Shown: piece after piece, positions 46,601 through 55,607 of the stretch | Layout: the number at the start of each line of letters is the position of its first letter | How positions within the stretch are numbered: the first letter of the stretch is position 1 | Assembly: GCF_050633145.1 (NCBI RefSeq) | Contig: NZ_JBOEFY010000040.1 | Span: 186,001 to 250,000 of the forward strand | Length of the DNA: 64,000 nt | Direction: 5' to 3' | DNA from: Kordia sp050633145 | Lineage (GTDB): Bacteria; Bacteroidota; Bacteroidia; Flavobacteriales; Flavobacteriaceae | Notes under the pieces: model-generated | Seen by the model: only the letters and a program-made list of their open reading frames with translations | Told to the model about the DNA's origin: nothing | Database searches by the model: none | Program-made: the position numbers and the translations under genes

Positions 46601-48884
46601 AGAAGCTCGATTTAAGAAAATTGACACAATGGTGAACAATTACGTGAAGCAACCACGAGACGCAAACTACTTAAAATCGGCACTAAAAAGTTTCGACATG
46701 AACGAAGCTAAAAATTTAGAACATATTTTACACATTCGTAAAAAACGTTATTCAGATCAGTTTGAATTTGTAGTGAATAGTAGTTATTACCGCATCAAAC
46801 CTATTTTTGAAAGTTCGAAGGAAAATCCAGATTGGCGTGGCGATTTGTTAGCGATGGAAACTCCGAATCAATACTATTTGCAACCTGTACAGCAGAAAAA
46901 GCGTGATTCAATTTTTAAACGTGGACAACTCATTAACAGGCGTACCAAAGATTATGAACCTATTGCATTGGATAGAAAGTTGTTTGGAAGTGCGTTTGCA
47001 AAATCGAAACTCATCAAACTATATCGTGTGCCGAGCAAATGGCTCTTTACAGACGATGACGCTATTGTAGCAAAAATTAGCAACGAAAAGAAAGTAAAAG
47101 GCGTTACACTTTCAAACAGAACGCGCATTTACAAAAAAGATAATACGACTAGCTTTTCAGATTTCATTCTGAATAATGGAGATATTTTCAAAATTGAAGA
47201 TTACAGACCATTACGCGTGAGCTATAACTCCGAGAGTTACTTAGCCTTAAACTACAATTATAATGGAAAGCAGCGTTTCTTCTATCCGTTAGGAAAAGGG
47301 ATGATTTGGGCATATAATTATTCAAAATTATTAGAGAAAAATTATGAAAAAACGCCGCCAAAAGAAGCCAAAAGAGCTACGTTTGATTATCAATTGCAAC
47401 AAGATTTATACGATTTAGCAATTAATAAAGAAATTCATGACGATTTCTTTTTAACGGTGATGGATGGCGAAGGACATGTGCGTGCAATGTTTGATTACAA
47501 TCGTGGGAAAGAAAACTATAAAATCAACCCAAATGATTATAGAAAACTGAGTCAGATTTATGAAGAAATCTACTTTAATACACGACAAGAAGATTTAACA
47601 TTAGGCACAAGAAATATTCGTAAAATGAATGCTTCTGGAGGATTTGGATCTACCATAAAACCTATTGTATACAGCGCAGTTACTTCACAGCAGAAACTTG
47701 ATTGGAATGCTATCAAACTAAACAATATGTATAGTGATGAAATTTATTCTGCTCCAAAAAAGAAAAGTTTAAAAGGCGAACAAGTCAAGTATTTTGGGAA
47801 CAAACGTTTGGTGGCACCTTGGCTGGAAGCTACTGGTGAGTTTAAAGGAGAAATAGACAACAAAACCTATATTTTAAAATCTAGAAACGCGTATAACGGA
47901 ATTATGATGTTACTAGGTAGTTACTCCAACAAAAGACTTAAAAATTATAAAAAAGAAATTTTACGACCAGATTCAGATACGATTAAAATGCGCGAACGTT
48001 TCCCGAGACTTTTAATTGGAAAAAGGCATTATGTGCTTTCGGAAGATTTTTACGATAAGCTTCCTAGAGACTTGAATAGCACCGATTATGTATTGCGATC
48101 TGGACTAATTAATAATTTTAGTTTTGATACGTCTCGCGAGAAGCGAAATACACGCACCGATTCTTCGTATGTGGTTTTTAATAGTGAAAATAAAATCAAT
48201 ACATTTTACAAAACGGAAGAGTTATTTAGCAAAGCCATTCGAAATAGTAACTTTAACTATCAATGGGTTTTTCCTGAAAAGCAAGCATTTATTAAAAACT
48301 CTACTAATATTGCTGGAGAAGATTTAAGAAACAACATAATCAATCCTGCCAAAGGTGGAAGTCCTTTTGAGTTGACACAGTTAGGAATGCTAGAAAATGT
48401 TGTTCGCTTGTACAAACTAAATTCAAATGTAAAAGCTTCTGTACAAGAACAAAAAGATAGCACATATACAAAGGTAAATTTCGCCGTAAATGATTGGACA
48501 GATGCTGCCTATAAAGATTTTGTAAAGAAAAACATTTATGAAACAATGCACAATGTTCCTAAAAAAGGAACTGCGCAAGGTGTGTTTAAATACAAGAATA
48601 CGTTTAAAGTTGAAAACACAAAAACAGAAGAAGAAGTCACGTTTTATATATATGCCAAAACAGGAACGCATAATAGCAAGAGAAATGAAGTCAATGATAA
48701 ATCGTTGGTAGTCATTATTAGTGATGTCGATTTAACCTTGCCTACTTATGAAACTGAACCTAAATTGTACACGATGCTATTGACGATTAATAGTGTAAAA
48801 AACTCAGAATATCAGGCAAAACAGCGAAAACTCATTGACTTAATTGTAAACTCAGAATCCTTTAAATTGTATTATGATTTATGA
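43647..48884 (+). CDS. Polytopic membrane protein with C-terminal penicillin-binding-protein-like transpeptidase domain
   Basis: This is a 1745-residue protein. Two TM helices lie in the first 50 residues, then a ~370-residue extracytoplasmic region. A bundle of about ten TM helices spans about 425-920. The extracytoplasmic C-terminus carries a transpeptidase domain (about 1240-1745) with all three active-site motifs of penicillin-binding proteins: SxxK as Ser1335-T-I-Lys1338 (GGFGSTIKPI), SxN as Ser1412-R-N1414 and KTGT at 1671-1674. The sequence before SxxK (VMDGEGHVRAMFDY) also matches the PBP pattern. It is not a standard PBP: it is more than twice the normal length and is fused to a polytopic part, which could be a glycan polymerase or flippase analogue. 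It is encoded 14 nt after the coiled-coil gene. Confidence 0.75.
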   Translation: MLSFYLLFSIVCLLAVLLFSSSQNNGKKIMLFSLTALLIVSVWVLARYIRSSDTEFYKNVETHAIEHLGYDFSNTHELNLMNADKPANALFDEEQGKFTIKVDSTNTETPFELTYEDLGKPLLVSINDAGTNYKIANESLPVWNPQQDLDIPFSSNRKLSCSYYLNDKKEHFFIFKFNENIKNGEQVIDTIKRSKLTIGYPILDMVEASFDIELTESEIETLEETYIVRHTIYSNPSGKTAAPLHLYTGKLLEKVKNVRLNSQTLQPLPKQQKIILKDKSYFYIGIGQNKSKKLQVHYQPNRSRLNHKSPVRYPLYFNDSIATAELLISTSVDDIIKSSREYSGVINFEGRSTFNNRYHINASLKYAIEDGQTQLNAIKIDNNSGDLKLEEIQENQPFVLKTNTKAVDYIVQVKNYNNNTLTSWYWIPFFILCIAALFFYFLIHKWRKSIGFSGKSDASESKLLNALKIEYTIYWVITVFLTVRIYLLWRMYAFPPLEDITFFEFQELQNMASFTWSIIALIGFLVFRFAYFYIKTQEIPIPFTHLLEAFVDKINLKSLYVKIGILFGIWIAVFTFLFIAKVAIGFVFILASILLPLFTFIYIDSKIPEDPNDSIWTMFGKRLINFGIYVGIYLAFDAGFCLIALAIGSFYFLIKNTYFLLKQKPWRRKKYAILTGFYLFVFFCVFFAHYIIPQIPGLKNASNGRIAARGKIIYTTPGEMLLDADFNSTKARRILWASESHWFANNHLYERVKNKAGYHFPNIRTQYNSRGVSLTVQTREFVVLRYLIFEHNIWLPILLIAHFLALLLVVGYYYYPKKHADPIDYFKTLGAVSLFLILSIIMYLVCINSVIFIGQDFPFLTLTGKAAIVIPFVLIGYLIFHLNYKNIENVQQKAPANIRIPAFVLTTVLTFIIGGKVWSAVSAMDDPNMITHEATQPVERLKGFVDIMNSDFKTIQKEYKRSKRLGSLNYKHIPEILDTYLGDTEEARFKKIDTMVNNYVKQPRDANYLKSALKSFDMNEAKNLEHILHIRKKRYSDQFEFVVNSSYYRIKPIFESSKENPDWRGDLLAMETPNQYYLQPVQQKKRDSIFKRGQLINRRTKDYEPIALDRKLFGSAFAKSKLIKLYRVPSKWLFTDDDAIVAKISNEKKVKGVTLSNRTRIYKKDNTTSFSDFILNNGDIFKIEDYRPLRVSYNSESYLALNYNYNGKQRFFYPLGKGMIWAYNYSKLLEKNYEKTPPKEAKRATFDYQLQQDLYDLAINKEIHDDFFLTVMDGEGHVRAMFDYNRGKENYKINPNDYRKLSQIYEEIYFNTRQEDLTLGTRNIRKMNASGGFGSTIKPIVYSAVTSQQKLDWNAIKLNNMYSDEIYSAPKKKSLKGEQVKYFGNKRLVAPWLEATGEFKGEIDNKTYILKSRNAYNGIMMLLGSYSNKRLKNYKKEILRPDSDTIKMRERFPRLLIGKRHYVLSEDFYDKLPRDLNSTDYVLRSGLINNFSFDTSREKRNTRTDSSYVVFNSENKINTFYKTEELFSKAIRNSNFNYQWVFPEKQAFIKNSTNIAGEDLRNNIINPAKGGSPFELTQLGMLENVVRLYKLNSNVKASVQEQKDSTYTKVNFAVNDWTDAAYKDFVKKNIYETMHNVPKKGTAQGVFKYKNTFKVENTKTEEEVTFYIYAKTGTHNSKRNEVNDKSLVVIISDVDLTLPTYETEPKLYTMLLTINSVKNSEYQAKQRKLIDLIVNSESFKLYYDL

Positions 48885-48912
48885 AATGAGTCATCTATCT
48901 GACAAATTTCAT
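48881..48912. other. Intercistronic hairpin after the PBP-like gene
   Basis: Nested inverted repeat: ATGAAAT (48881-48887) pairs with ATTTCAT (48906-48912), and GTCA (48890-48893) pairs with TGAC (48900-48903). It begins at the stop codon of the PBP-like gene and is followed by A-rich rather than T-rich sequence. It is more likely a processing or stability element than a terminator. Confidence 0.45.
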
Positions 48913-48929
48913 AAAATAAAAAATTACTG

Positions 48930-49382
48930 ATGAAAAAGAGAACTAAAAAAATAGATCCTATATTCAAAGTACTAGGAATAGTTGTCCTTGTAGCATTTAC
49001 GGTAGGCGTTTGGGTTATTTGGAGTCATAGCATTAAAAAGAGTGATATAGAACTCAATGAAGATGTTGCTTTTGAAGCAAACCGAACTATTCTGAAAATG
49101 AAAAAAGATAGTTTAGTGGTGATTCTGAACAAATGGCAAGCTGAAAAACCGAAAAAGTTTACAAAAATAGCTACTGACGACGATTGGATTGTTTGGACTT
49201 ACAATAAGCGTTATCAAGAAGGAATTATGCAAGAGATTTTTGGTGGTGAAGAAAGTTATAAAAGAGATTCTACCGTTTTTAAGAATGATGAGAAAAATTT
49301 ACAATTGCGTTTCAAAGTACAAGCAGATACAGCCTATGTATATGTGCGTTTCATAACACAATATTATTCGGTTTTGGAATGA
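48930..49382 (+). CDS. Small single-TM protein, last gene of the five-gene operon
   Basis: This 150-residue protein is not one I recognise. It has a basic N-terminus (MKKRTKKIDPIFK), one TM helix at about 12-33 (VLGIVVLVAFTVGVWVIW) and a ~115-residue extracytoplasmic domain rich in Lys, Asp and aromatic residues. It lies 45 nt after the PBP-like gene on the same strand and is probably co-transcribed, so it may be an accessory subunit of that complex. The larger gap that follows suggests the operon ends here. Confidence 0.6.
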   Translation: MKKRTKKIDPIFKVLGIVVLVAFTVGVWVIWSHSIKKSDIELNEDVAFEANRTILKMKKDSLVVILNKWQAEKPKKFTKIATDDDWIVWTYNKRYQEGIMQEIFGGEESYKRDSTVFKNDEKNLQLRFKVQADTAYVYVRFITQYYSVLE

Positions 49383-49490
49383 TTTTTTGATATGGGAAAT
49401 TTTGAAGATGTTCTATATTCATACTTCTTTTTTTGCTAACTTCAATTTTAAATACGAAGAGCCATATATTGACATGTTAGCATACACAAA

Positions 49491-49901
49491 ATGAGTAAAA
49501 AAATAGTTCTTAAAAATAAGTATGATAGAGGTTTTATCAAAAAGACTGTAGAAACAAATGGTGAAACAGATTATGGTTATTCACTCAAAATAATTTCAGC
49601 ACTTAAAACAGCTGATGAAATAGAAGAAATAATTGATTCTATAAAAAAAGCACAAGATAAGTCCTGGAATTCATTTGAAAAAGAAGATTCTTGTATATAT
49701 GTAAGTCCAAAATCTGGAGGCTTTTTTATTATCGAGAACGGAATAGAAATAACTGACTATGAAGTTAAAAATGTAGTAGGTACTATTCCACTTTCAAGCT
49801 TTTTAAAAGCTGCAAAAGATTGGTTACAGTTTATAAAAACACGTCCTTTTGATGGTGAGAATTATTTTTTCGGGCATTTAAAAAGAATCATAAAAAATTA
49901 A
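49491..49901 (+). CDS. Hypothetical 136-residue cytoplasmic protein
   Basis: I do not recognise this family. The protein starts MSKKIVLKNKYDRGF, has no signal peptide or TM helix, and reads as a mixed alpha/beta domain with a conserved-looking SFLKAAKDWLQFIKTRPFDGE near the C-terminus. Small orphan proteins of this style in Bacteroidota are often immunity-like or stress proteins, but no motif here decides that. The gene lies alone between the five-gene operon and a lipoprotein gene, with gaps of about 108 and 57 bp. Confidence 0.6.
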   Translation: MSKKIVLKNKYDRGFIKKTVETNGETDYGYSLKIISALKTADEIEEIIDSIKKAQDKSWNSFEKEDSCIYVSPKSGGFFIIENGIEITDYEVKNVVGTIPLSSFLKAAKDWLQFIKTRPFDGENYFFGHLKRIIKN

Positions 49902-49958
49902 AAATCAACTCCTTAACATTTAGATTTTTATATATAATGTTTTGAAAAAGAAATACTT

Positions 49959-51365
49959 ATGACAAACACTTTCAAATTAATTCTAGGAATCTTAATCACT
50001 TCGTTCGTATTCACTAATTGCGCATCAGACGAAAAAAAGAAGAGAACTATTCCTGTCAATTCTATTGCAGAAATTACCACTGTACTTTCACCTACAGTAG
50101 AAAAATTTGAAGTAAAAGTAAACGAAGAAACCATTTTGAAAGGAAAAAAAGGAACTTCTATTTATATTCCTGCAAATACGTTTCAATTTGAAGATGGAAC
50201 TACGCCAACTGCTGCTGTAACTATTGAAATCAAAGAATGTTATAGTCTTACAGACATGATTTTTGAAGATTTGCAAACGACTTCAAAAGATCAAATCCTT
50301 GAAACAAATGGAATGATTTATTTGAATGCAGAATCGAATGGAAAAAAGCTTTCTGTTAAAGAGGGAAAAGCGGTTGTTATAGGATTTCCTAAGAAAAATG
50401 CTGACAAAGAAATGGACTTATTTTATGAAGTACAATTGAATGACAGTACTAAAACTTGGATTCCAAATTATGAATTATTTGAGTTTACTGCTGAAAGGGC
50501 AGCAAATACTACAGATGGAGAAGGAGATAGTTTTTATAACATTGAATATCCAATTGAAATGACTGACGATTTATATTATTACGGATATTCACCTTATACA
50601 TGGACATCGAGATTTGATCGTATACAATTTAAGGGAACTAATAAAACCATTATTGATTATATTGAGACTCTTAAAGATATTGACAGCACAGACGCCTATT
50701 TATTTTACAAAAATAATTGGTACATTAATTTAGATTTCAATATTGATAAAAATGGCAAAATGCATAATTTCAAGCCAAGATTTTATTCTGATGAAAAATA
50801 TAATGAACAAGCGATAAAAATAACAACTGAATTGTTTAAATCGCTTCCTCTTATTGACTTAGACGAGAGTAACAGCGATTGGCGTTTTTCATTAGGTATT
50901 AGCTCTAAGCGTATGCTTAATAAAGAAAAGTTTAAACAAAAATTTAGAGAAAAATATGCCAATTACACAAATACGGCTATTGAAAAAATTGACCCAAATG
51001 CTTTAGAATATTATATGTTTTCAGCAACAGAAATGGGTTGGATAAATTGTGATCGATTTTGGGATGTTGATGCAAATGAAAAAACCGATTTTATTGTCAA
51101 AACAACGAATCCGAAAGAAACCAAAATTCGAATCATTTTTAAAGACATAAAAAGCATTATGACTGGAACGTATGAAAATGGCGTTTTGGTTTTTAAAAAC
51201 ATCCCGAAAGAGAAAGAGATTAAAGTGATAGGAATTAGTTATGCAAACGGAAAACCAACATTGTCAGTAGAAACGGCTACGACTGATACTGAAAATTTTG
51301 AACTCACAAATTTTAAAGAGTTTTCGCTTGATGAGTTGGAAACTGAATTGAATAGTTTGCAATAA
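49959..51365 (+). CDS. Lipoprotein of unknown function
   Basis: This is a 468-residue lipoprotein precursor. The signal sequence ends in a lipobox (FTNCAS, Cys at about residue 21), so the mature protein should be anchored in the membrane by its Cys. The segment GKKGTSIYIPANTFQFEDG (about 62-80), followed by VTIEIKECYSLTDMIF and the TNGMIYLNAESNGK stretch, is a beta-rich module seen in many flavobacterial surface lipoproteins. The rest is Asp/Glu- and aromatic-rich with no catalytic motif that I can see. It is a single gene with about 250 bp of non-coding DNA downstream. Confidence 0.7.
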   Translation: MTNTFKLILGILITSFVFTNCASDEKKKRTIPVNSIAEITTVLSPTVEKFEVKVNEETILKGKKGTSIYIPANTFQFEDGTTPTAAVTIEIKECYSLTDMIFEDLQTTSKDQILETNGMIYLNAESNGKKLSVKEGKAVVIGFPKKNADKEMDLFYEVQLNDSTKTWIPNYELFEFTAERAANTTDGEGDSFYNIEYPIEMTDDLYYYGYSPYTWTSRFDRIQFKGTNKTIIDYIETLKDIDSTDAYLFYKNNWYINLDFNIDKNGKMHNFKPRFYSDEKYNEQAIKITTELFKSLPLIDLDESNSDWRFSLGISSKRMLNKEKFKQKFREKYANYTNTAIEKIDPNALEYYMFSATEMGWINCDRFWDVDANEKTDFIVKTTNPKETKIRIIFKDIKSIMTGTYENGVLVFKNIPKEKEIKVIGISYANGKPTLSVETATTDTENFELTNFKEFSLDELETELNSLQ

Positions 51366-51619
51366 AAAACGATAATTCCACGAATTCTATCCGATCTTTA
51401 GCTAAAAAACAATCTCCGTATAACAGTATTTTGTATATTTAGGTGAAAATCTCCCCAAGATAAATTTAAAATAACTGTAACAGAAAATGATTTTTTCATT
51501 ACACCAAGAAAAAATGGTTCAGCCTAAAACCATTATTCCTTGCAAGTTACAGCGTAAAAACGAACTATTTTGCCCAGTTATTTTAAATTGAAATTAGTAT
51601 TATTTATCTATAAAATTGT

Positions 51620-54562
51620 ATGAAGAAATATTACAAATTTGTTTTTGGTGTGTTCTTTTTTTGTCTAAATGTTGCATTTGGACAAGGGGAAGGTGTCAAT
51701 TGGTATTTTGGTTCCACTGCAGGCTTAGACTTTAATACCTCGCCTCCTACTGCACTCACAGATGGCGCTTTAGAAACTAATGAAGGTGTAGCAACCATTT
51801 CAAGTGAATCTGGTCAGTTACTTTTTTATACTGATGGAAGATCTGTTTGGGACAGAAATCATCAAATAACTCCAAATGGTACAGGTTTAACGGGCGATAG
51901 TTCTAGTACTCAATCGGCTATTATAGTTCCAAAACCAAACGATCCTAACATTTATTACATTTTTACGGTAGATAATGAAGCTGCCAATGATGGACTTCGT
52001 TATTCTGAATTTGATCTTACCTTAAACGGCGGGAATGGTGATGTAACCACTTTTAAAAATGTACCGCTTTGGACTCCAACTGCCGAGAAAATTACAGCTA
52101 TTCAACATGCCAATGGTATAGATTTTTGGGTATTAAGTCACGCTTGGGGCGGCGATGGTTTTTTGATATTCGAAGTGACTTCGGCAGGTGTTAATGAAAC
52201 TGCAACTGTACAAAATATCGGTTCAGATCATAGTGGCGATAGTAGCAAAACAATTGGCTATATGAAAACTTCTTCTACGGGAGATAAACTAGCAATTGCA
52301 CAATGGTCTTCGGGTAGCTTTGTAGAAATTTTTGATTTTGACGATGCTACAGGAATTATTTCCAATCCCATAAAATTAGAAAACGTTTTTTACCCTGGAG
52401 CACAAAATGGCGCGTACGGACTTGAGTTTTCTCCAAATGCCGAATTGCTTTATGTTTCAGATTTAAGCTTTGGTTCTTCCATTGAAAGTACTGTACATCA
52501 GTTTAATATTACTTTGGGGAATCAAGCAGATATTGAAAATTCAGATGTAATTTTATATCAAGGATCTGATATTATTGGTGCGATTCAGTTAGCTGTTGAC
52601 GAAAAGTTATATTTGGCAAATACAGGAAATCCATTTCTTGACGTTATAGAATTTCCTAATGAAATTGGTACTGCCGCCACGTATTTAAATCAAGAAATTA
52701 ATTTACAAGGCAGACAATCTAGGTTTGGACTTCCCACTTTTATTCAATCGTTCTTTGTGGGGAGTATTCAGTTTGAAAATGTCTGTTTGAGCGATGAAAC
52801 TAATTTTACCTTAAATACTACAGAAGAAAATATCACTTCCATTGCTTGGGATTTTGGAGATGGTGGTACTTCTGATCTAATGAATCCTAGTCACACCTAT
52901 GCAAATACTGGAACTTATGAAGTAGCTGTTACCATTACTGTTGATGGAGAAATAAGAGTAACCACGCGAGAGATTACGATTTATACAGTGCCAACAGCCA
53001 ATCCAGTTTCTGATTATCTTTTGTGTGATGATATTTCTAATAATGAAATAGAAAATTTTGACCTTTCTACAAAAATTGGTGAAGCACTTGGCGGACAGTC
53101 TGATGTAGATTTTAATGTAGCCTTTTATGCTTCCTTAGAAAATGCAGAAAATAACGAAAATCAATTGCCGTTGTCTTTTGACAATACAACTAATAATCAG
53201 GAAATTTTTGCAAGAGTATTTAATTCAGCGCAAGCTAGTTGTCATGATATTACGAGTTTTACGCTTATCGTAAATCCTTTGCCTGTAGCAAATACAGTTG
53301 ATGATTATGATATTTGTGACGATCAAAGTAATGATGGTTTTGAAATTATTACGACAACTCAATTTGATAGTGCTGTATTATTAAATCAAGATGCCAGTGA
53401 CTTTGTAATTACGTATCATTTAACGCAAGAAGATGCAGATGATGATATTAGTGCATTGCCTATTAATTTTCAAACTACAGACAATCCGCAGCAAGTTTTT
53501 GTACGAATTGAAGCCGCAGGAAATGCGACCTGTTTTGATACAACCGATTTTGAAATTACCATTACTCCTGCCATTATTGCCAATGAAGTAAATGATTTAT
53601 TTGAGTGTAGTTTTTTAGACAATCCAAATATGGCAACGTTTAATTTAGCTTCACAAAATGATGAAATTTTAGACGGTCTTACTGGAACGTATGCTATTAC
53701 CTATCATCTAAGTCCGCAAAATGCAATGATGAATGTAGATCCGATTAGTAGTACACATACAAACACTACCAATCCGCAGCAAATCTACGTACGTATAGAA
53801 GATACTACGAATGCAAGTTGTTTTGATATTATAGACTTTTCGATTAATGTACTCGCAACACCTATTATAAACGAAAATGAAACGTTGTATTTGTGTACAG
53901 ATGGAGTTGTTGTATTGTCTTCTGGCGTTCCTGCCGATTTTTATAATTGGTCTAATGGAGAAAGTACCGAAAGTATTATTGTAGATACCGCAGGAACCTA
54001 TACTGTTGAAGTTGGAAATAGCTATACTGTTTTTGGCGAACAACAAAATTGCAGCAATACAAAAACGTTTACTGTCATAGAATCTGGTCCAGCTACAGGT
54101 ATTGATGTTACTATTACCGATTGGACTAATTACCAAAATACCATTGCCGTTGTTGTACAAGGTTTGGGTGATTACGAATATTCGTTAGATGGTATTAATT
54201 ATACCGATTTGAATCTGTTTGAAAATTTACTCGCAGGCGAATACACAATGTATGTGAGAGATAAAAACGATTGCGGAATTGTTACGCAGCCAGTGTATCT
54301 ACTAAACTATCCGCGATTCTTCACGCCAAATAATGATGGTTTCAATGACAATTGGCAAATTATTGCTTCCGATAGCGATCCTACACTAGAAATTTACATT
54401 TTTGATCGTTATGGAAAAAGAATTACGACTTTACATCCTTTATCTAAAGGTTGGGATGGAAATTATAATGGCAAAAAAATGCCTTCTGGCGATTATTGGT
54501 TTAAAGTAGAAAGACCAATGATAGGAACAATTTACACAGGACATTTTACACTAAAGCGATGA
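51620..54562 (+). CDS. Secreted T9SS type B sorting-domain protein with PKD domain
   Basis: This 980-residue secreted protein has an N-terminal signal peptide (MKKYYKFVFGVFFFCLNVAFG). Residues about 25-390 look like a beta-propeller-type domain (WYFGSTAGLDF..., DGRSVWDRNHQ, repeated Ser/Gly-rich blades). A PKD domain lies at about 410-455 (WDFGDGGTSDLMNPSHTY). Three ~95-residue Cys-containing repeats follow (each starting near LCDD, ICDD or ECSF and ending CHDIT/CFDTT/CFDII), then a Cys-pair module. The C-terminus (YPRFFTPNNDGFNDNWQI to GHFTLKR) is the type B type IX secretion sorting domain, so the protein should be exported to the cell surface. It is probably an adhesin- or gliding-associated surface protein; the exact ligand is unknown. 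Confidence 0.85.
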   Translation: MKKYYKFVFGVFFFCLNVAFGQGEGVNWYFGSTAGLDFNTSPPTALTDGALETNEGVATISSESGQLLFYTDGRSVWDRNHQITPNGTGLTGDSSSTQSAIIVPKPNDPNIYYIFTVDNEAANDGLRYSEFDLTLNGGNGDVTTFKNVPLWTPTAEKITAIQHANGIDFWVLSHAWGGDGFLIFEVTSAGVNETATVQNIGSDHSGDSSKTIGYMKTSSTGDKLAIAQWSSGSFVEIFDFDDATGIISNPIKLENVFYPGAQNGAYGLEFSPNAELLYVSDLSFGSSIESTVHQFNITLGNQADIENSDVILYQGSDIIGAIQLAVDEKLYLANTGNPFLDVIEFPNEIGTAATYLNQEINLQGRQSRFGLPTFIQSFFVGSIQFENVCLSDETNFTLNTTEENITSIAWDFGDGGTSDLMNPSHTYANTGTYEVAVTITVDGEIRVTTREITIYTVPTANPVSDYLLCDDISNNEIENFDLSTKIGEALGGQSDVDFNVAFYASLENAENNENQLPLSFDNTTNNQEIFARVFNSAQASCHDITSFTLIVNPLPVANTVDDYDICDDQSNDGFEIITTTQFDSAVLLNQDASDFVITYHLTQEDADDDISALPINFQTTDNPQQVFVRIEAAGNATCFDTTDFEITITPAIIANEVNDLFECSFLDNPNMATFNLASQNDEILDGLTGTYAITYHLSPQNAMMNVDPISSTHTNTTNPQQIYVRIEDTTNASCFDIIDFSINVLATPIINENETLYLCTDGVVVLSSGVPADFYNWSNGESTESIIVDTAGTYTVEVGNSYTVFGEQQNCSNTKTFTVIESGPATGIDVTITDWTNYQNTIAVVVQGLGDYEYSLDGINYTDLNLFENLLAGEYTMYVRDKNDCGIVTQPVYLLNYPRFFTPNNDGFNDNWQIIASDSDPTLEIYIFDRYGKRITTLHPLSKGWDGNYNGKKMPSGDYWFKVERPMIGTIYTGHFTLKR

Positions 54563-54594
54563 TAATTTTCTTTTAGTTATTATTTCACGAGTAT

Positions 54595-54975
54595 TTATTC
54601 GTATTGTTGGCATTCGAATATCAAATGATTCTTAATTTCGGTTGGTTTCACAACAATAGAATTCAATTTTTGATTTGGAAATCCACCAATAAGATAATCT
54701 TCAGTTTCTAATTTGTCCATCCAATCCATAAAATCATACAGATCAACCTTTTTTATGACACATTTTTTCCATTCCTTTTTGATTAATTCTTGAGCGAATT
54801 CTAATTCTGGCCAGATAGGAATAACCGTTTCATTGTCACTCCCTAAGGTTACATAATTCCCCTTTTTATCAGCAATCAAAAAAACTTCTTCAAAATCCGC
54901 AATTTTTCTTATCAGATATCCATAACGTTCTTTCGATTCAAGATTGAATACGCTTTCTAATTGTTTAATGTGCAT
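54595..54975 (-). CDS. DUF2750-like protein
   Basis: A 126-residue cytoplasmic protein. I chose the ATG at 54975 (MHIKQLESVFNLESKERYGY) because the upstream frame overlaps the VOC gene and is unlike a protein. The pattern RYGYLIRKIADFEEVFLI, then VIPIWPELEFAQELIKKEW and DFMDWMD, resembles the DUF2750 family, whose function is unknown. It lies 58 nt after the VOC gene on the same strand, so the two may be co-transcribed. Confidence 0.65.
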   Translation of the reverse strand: MHIKQLESVFNLESKERYGYLIRKIADFEEVFLIADKKGNYVTLGSDNETVIPIWPELEFAQELIKKEWKKCVIKKVDLYDFMDWMDKLETEDYLIGGFPNQKLNSIVVKPTEIKNHLIFECQQYE

Positions 54976-55033
54976 AAGATTGTTTTCTTTTAATGGTTGG
55001 TAACGCTGTTTGTGTATTGTTTTCCTATTTATG

Positions 55034-55447
55034 CTAATTCCAAGGATTATATGAGCCAAAATTCCAAATATGTCCTTCAATATCCTTGCATGTATAGCCA
55101 CGACCTCCATAACCTTGATCCTTAATGTCTAAAAGTATTTTTGCACCTTGGGCAACAGCATTCTTATAATGTTCATCAATTTCTTCAACAATTATATAAG
55201 GTGCTTGCGTATTCATTCCGTTCAAACTGTTGGGTGTTTTTATCAATTTGCCGTATTCGCCATCGTTTTCGGAACCTAACATAATCATCGAATTTTCATA
55301 TGTCAGTTGTGCATGTATAATTGTATTATTTTCTCCAGGGACAACAAGGTGCTTTTTAAATCCGAATGCTGCACATAACCATTCGATGGCTGTTTTTGCA
55401 TTTTTATATTGAATTGTCGGAATAATACCTGCTTTATTTGCTGTCAT
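55034..55447 (-). CDS. VOC-superfamily (glyoxalase/PhnB-like) protein
   Basis: This 137-residue protein of the vicinal oxygen chelate fold has the two betaalphabetabetabeta units of that fold: NAKTAIEWLCAAFGFKKHL, then IIHAQLTYENSMIMLGS, and near the C-terminus DIEGHIWNFGSYNPW. The VOC metal site normally uses His and Glu residues. Candidates here are His in IIHAQL and the Glu/His in EGHIW. I chose the ATG at 55447 (MTANKAGIIPTIQYK), the usual family start, rather than an upstream in-frame Met. The substrate is unknown. Members act as glyoxalases, dioxygenases or antibiotic-binding proteins. Confidence 0.85.
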   Translation of the reverse strand: MTANKAGIIPTIQYKNAKTAIEWLCAAFGFKKHLVVPGENNTIIHAQLTYENSMIMLGSENDGEYGKLIKTPNSLNGMNTQAPYIIVEEIDEHYKNAVAQGAKILLDIKDQGYGGRGYTCKDIEGHIWNFGSYNPWN

Positions 55448-55607
55448 AATTCTGTGGATTGATTGTTCTAAAGTTACTAAAAGAATTTCATACAAAATCA
55501 AATTAAAAAGTATGATATTTTCACACATACAAAAAATACGCAATTCTTCGTATTGTTATTTATTCTGAAAAATTCAATTTTTGAAACGTAATTTAGTCAC
55601 CTCTACT

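Noticed and set aside
54976..55110. Longer start for the DUF2750-like gene
   Set aside because: It overlaps the VOC gene, and the extra residues are out of character with the family.
55448..55543. Longer start for the VOC gene
   Set aside because: The extra N-terminal residues are hydrophobic and unlike the family, which normally begins near the MTANKAG segment.
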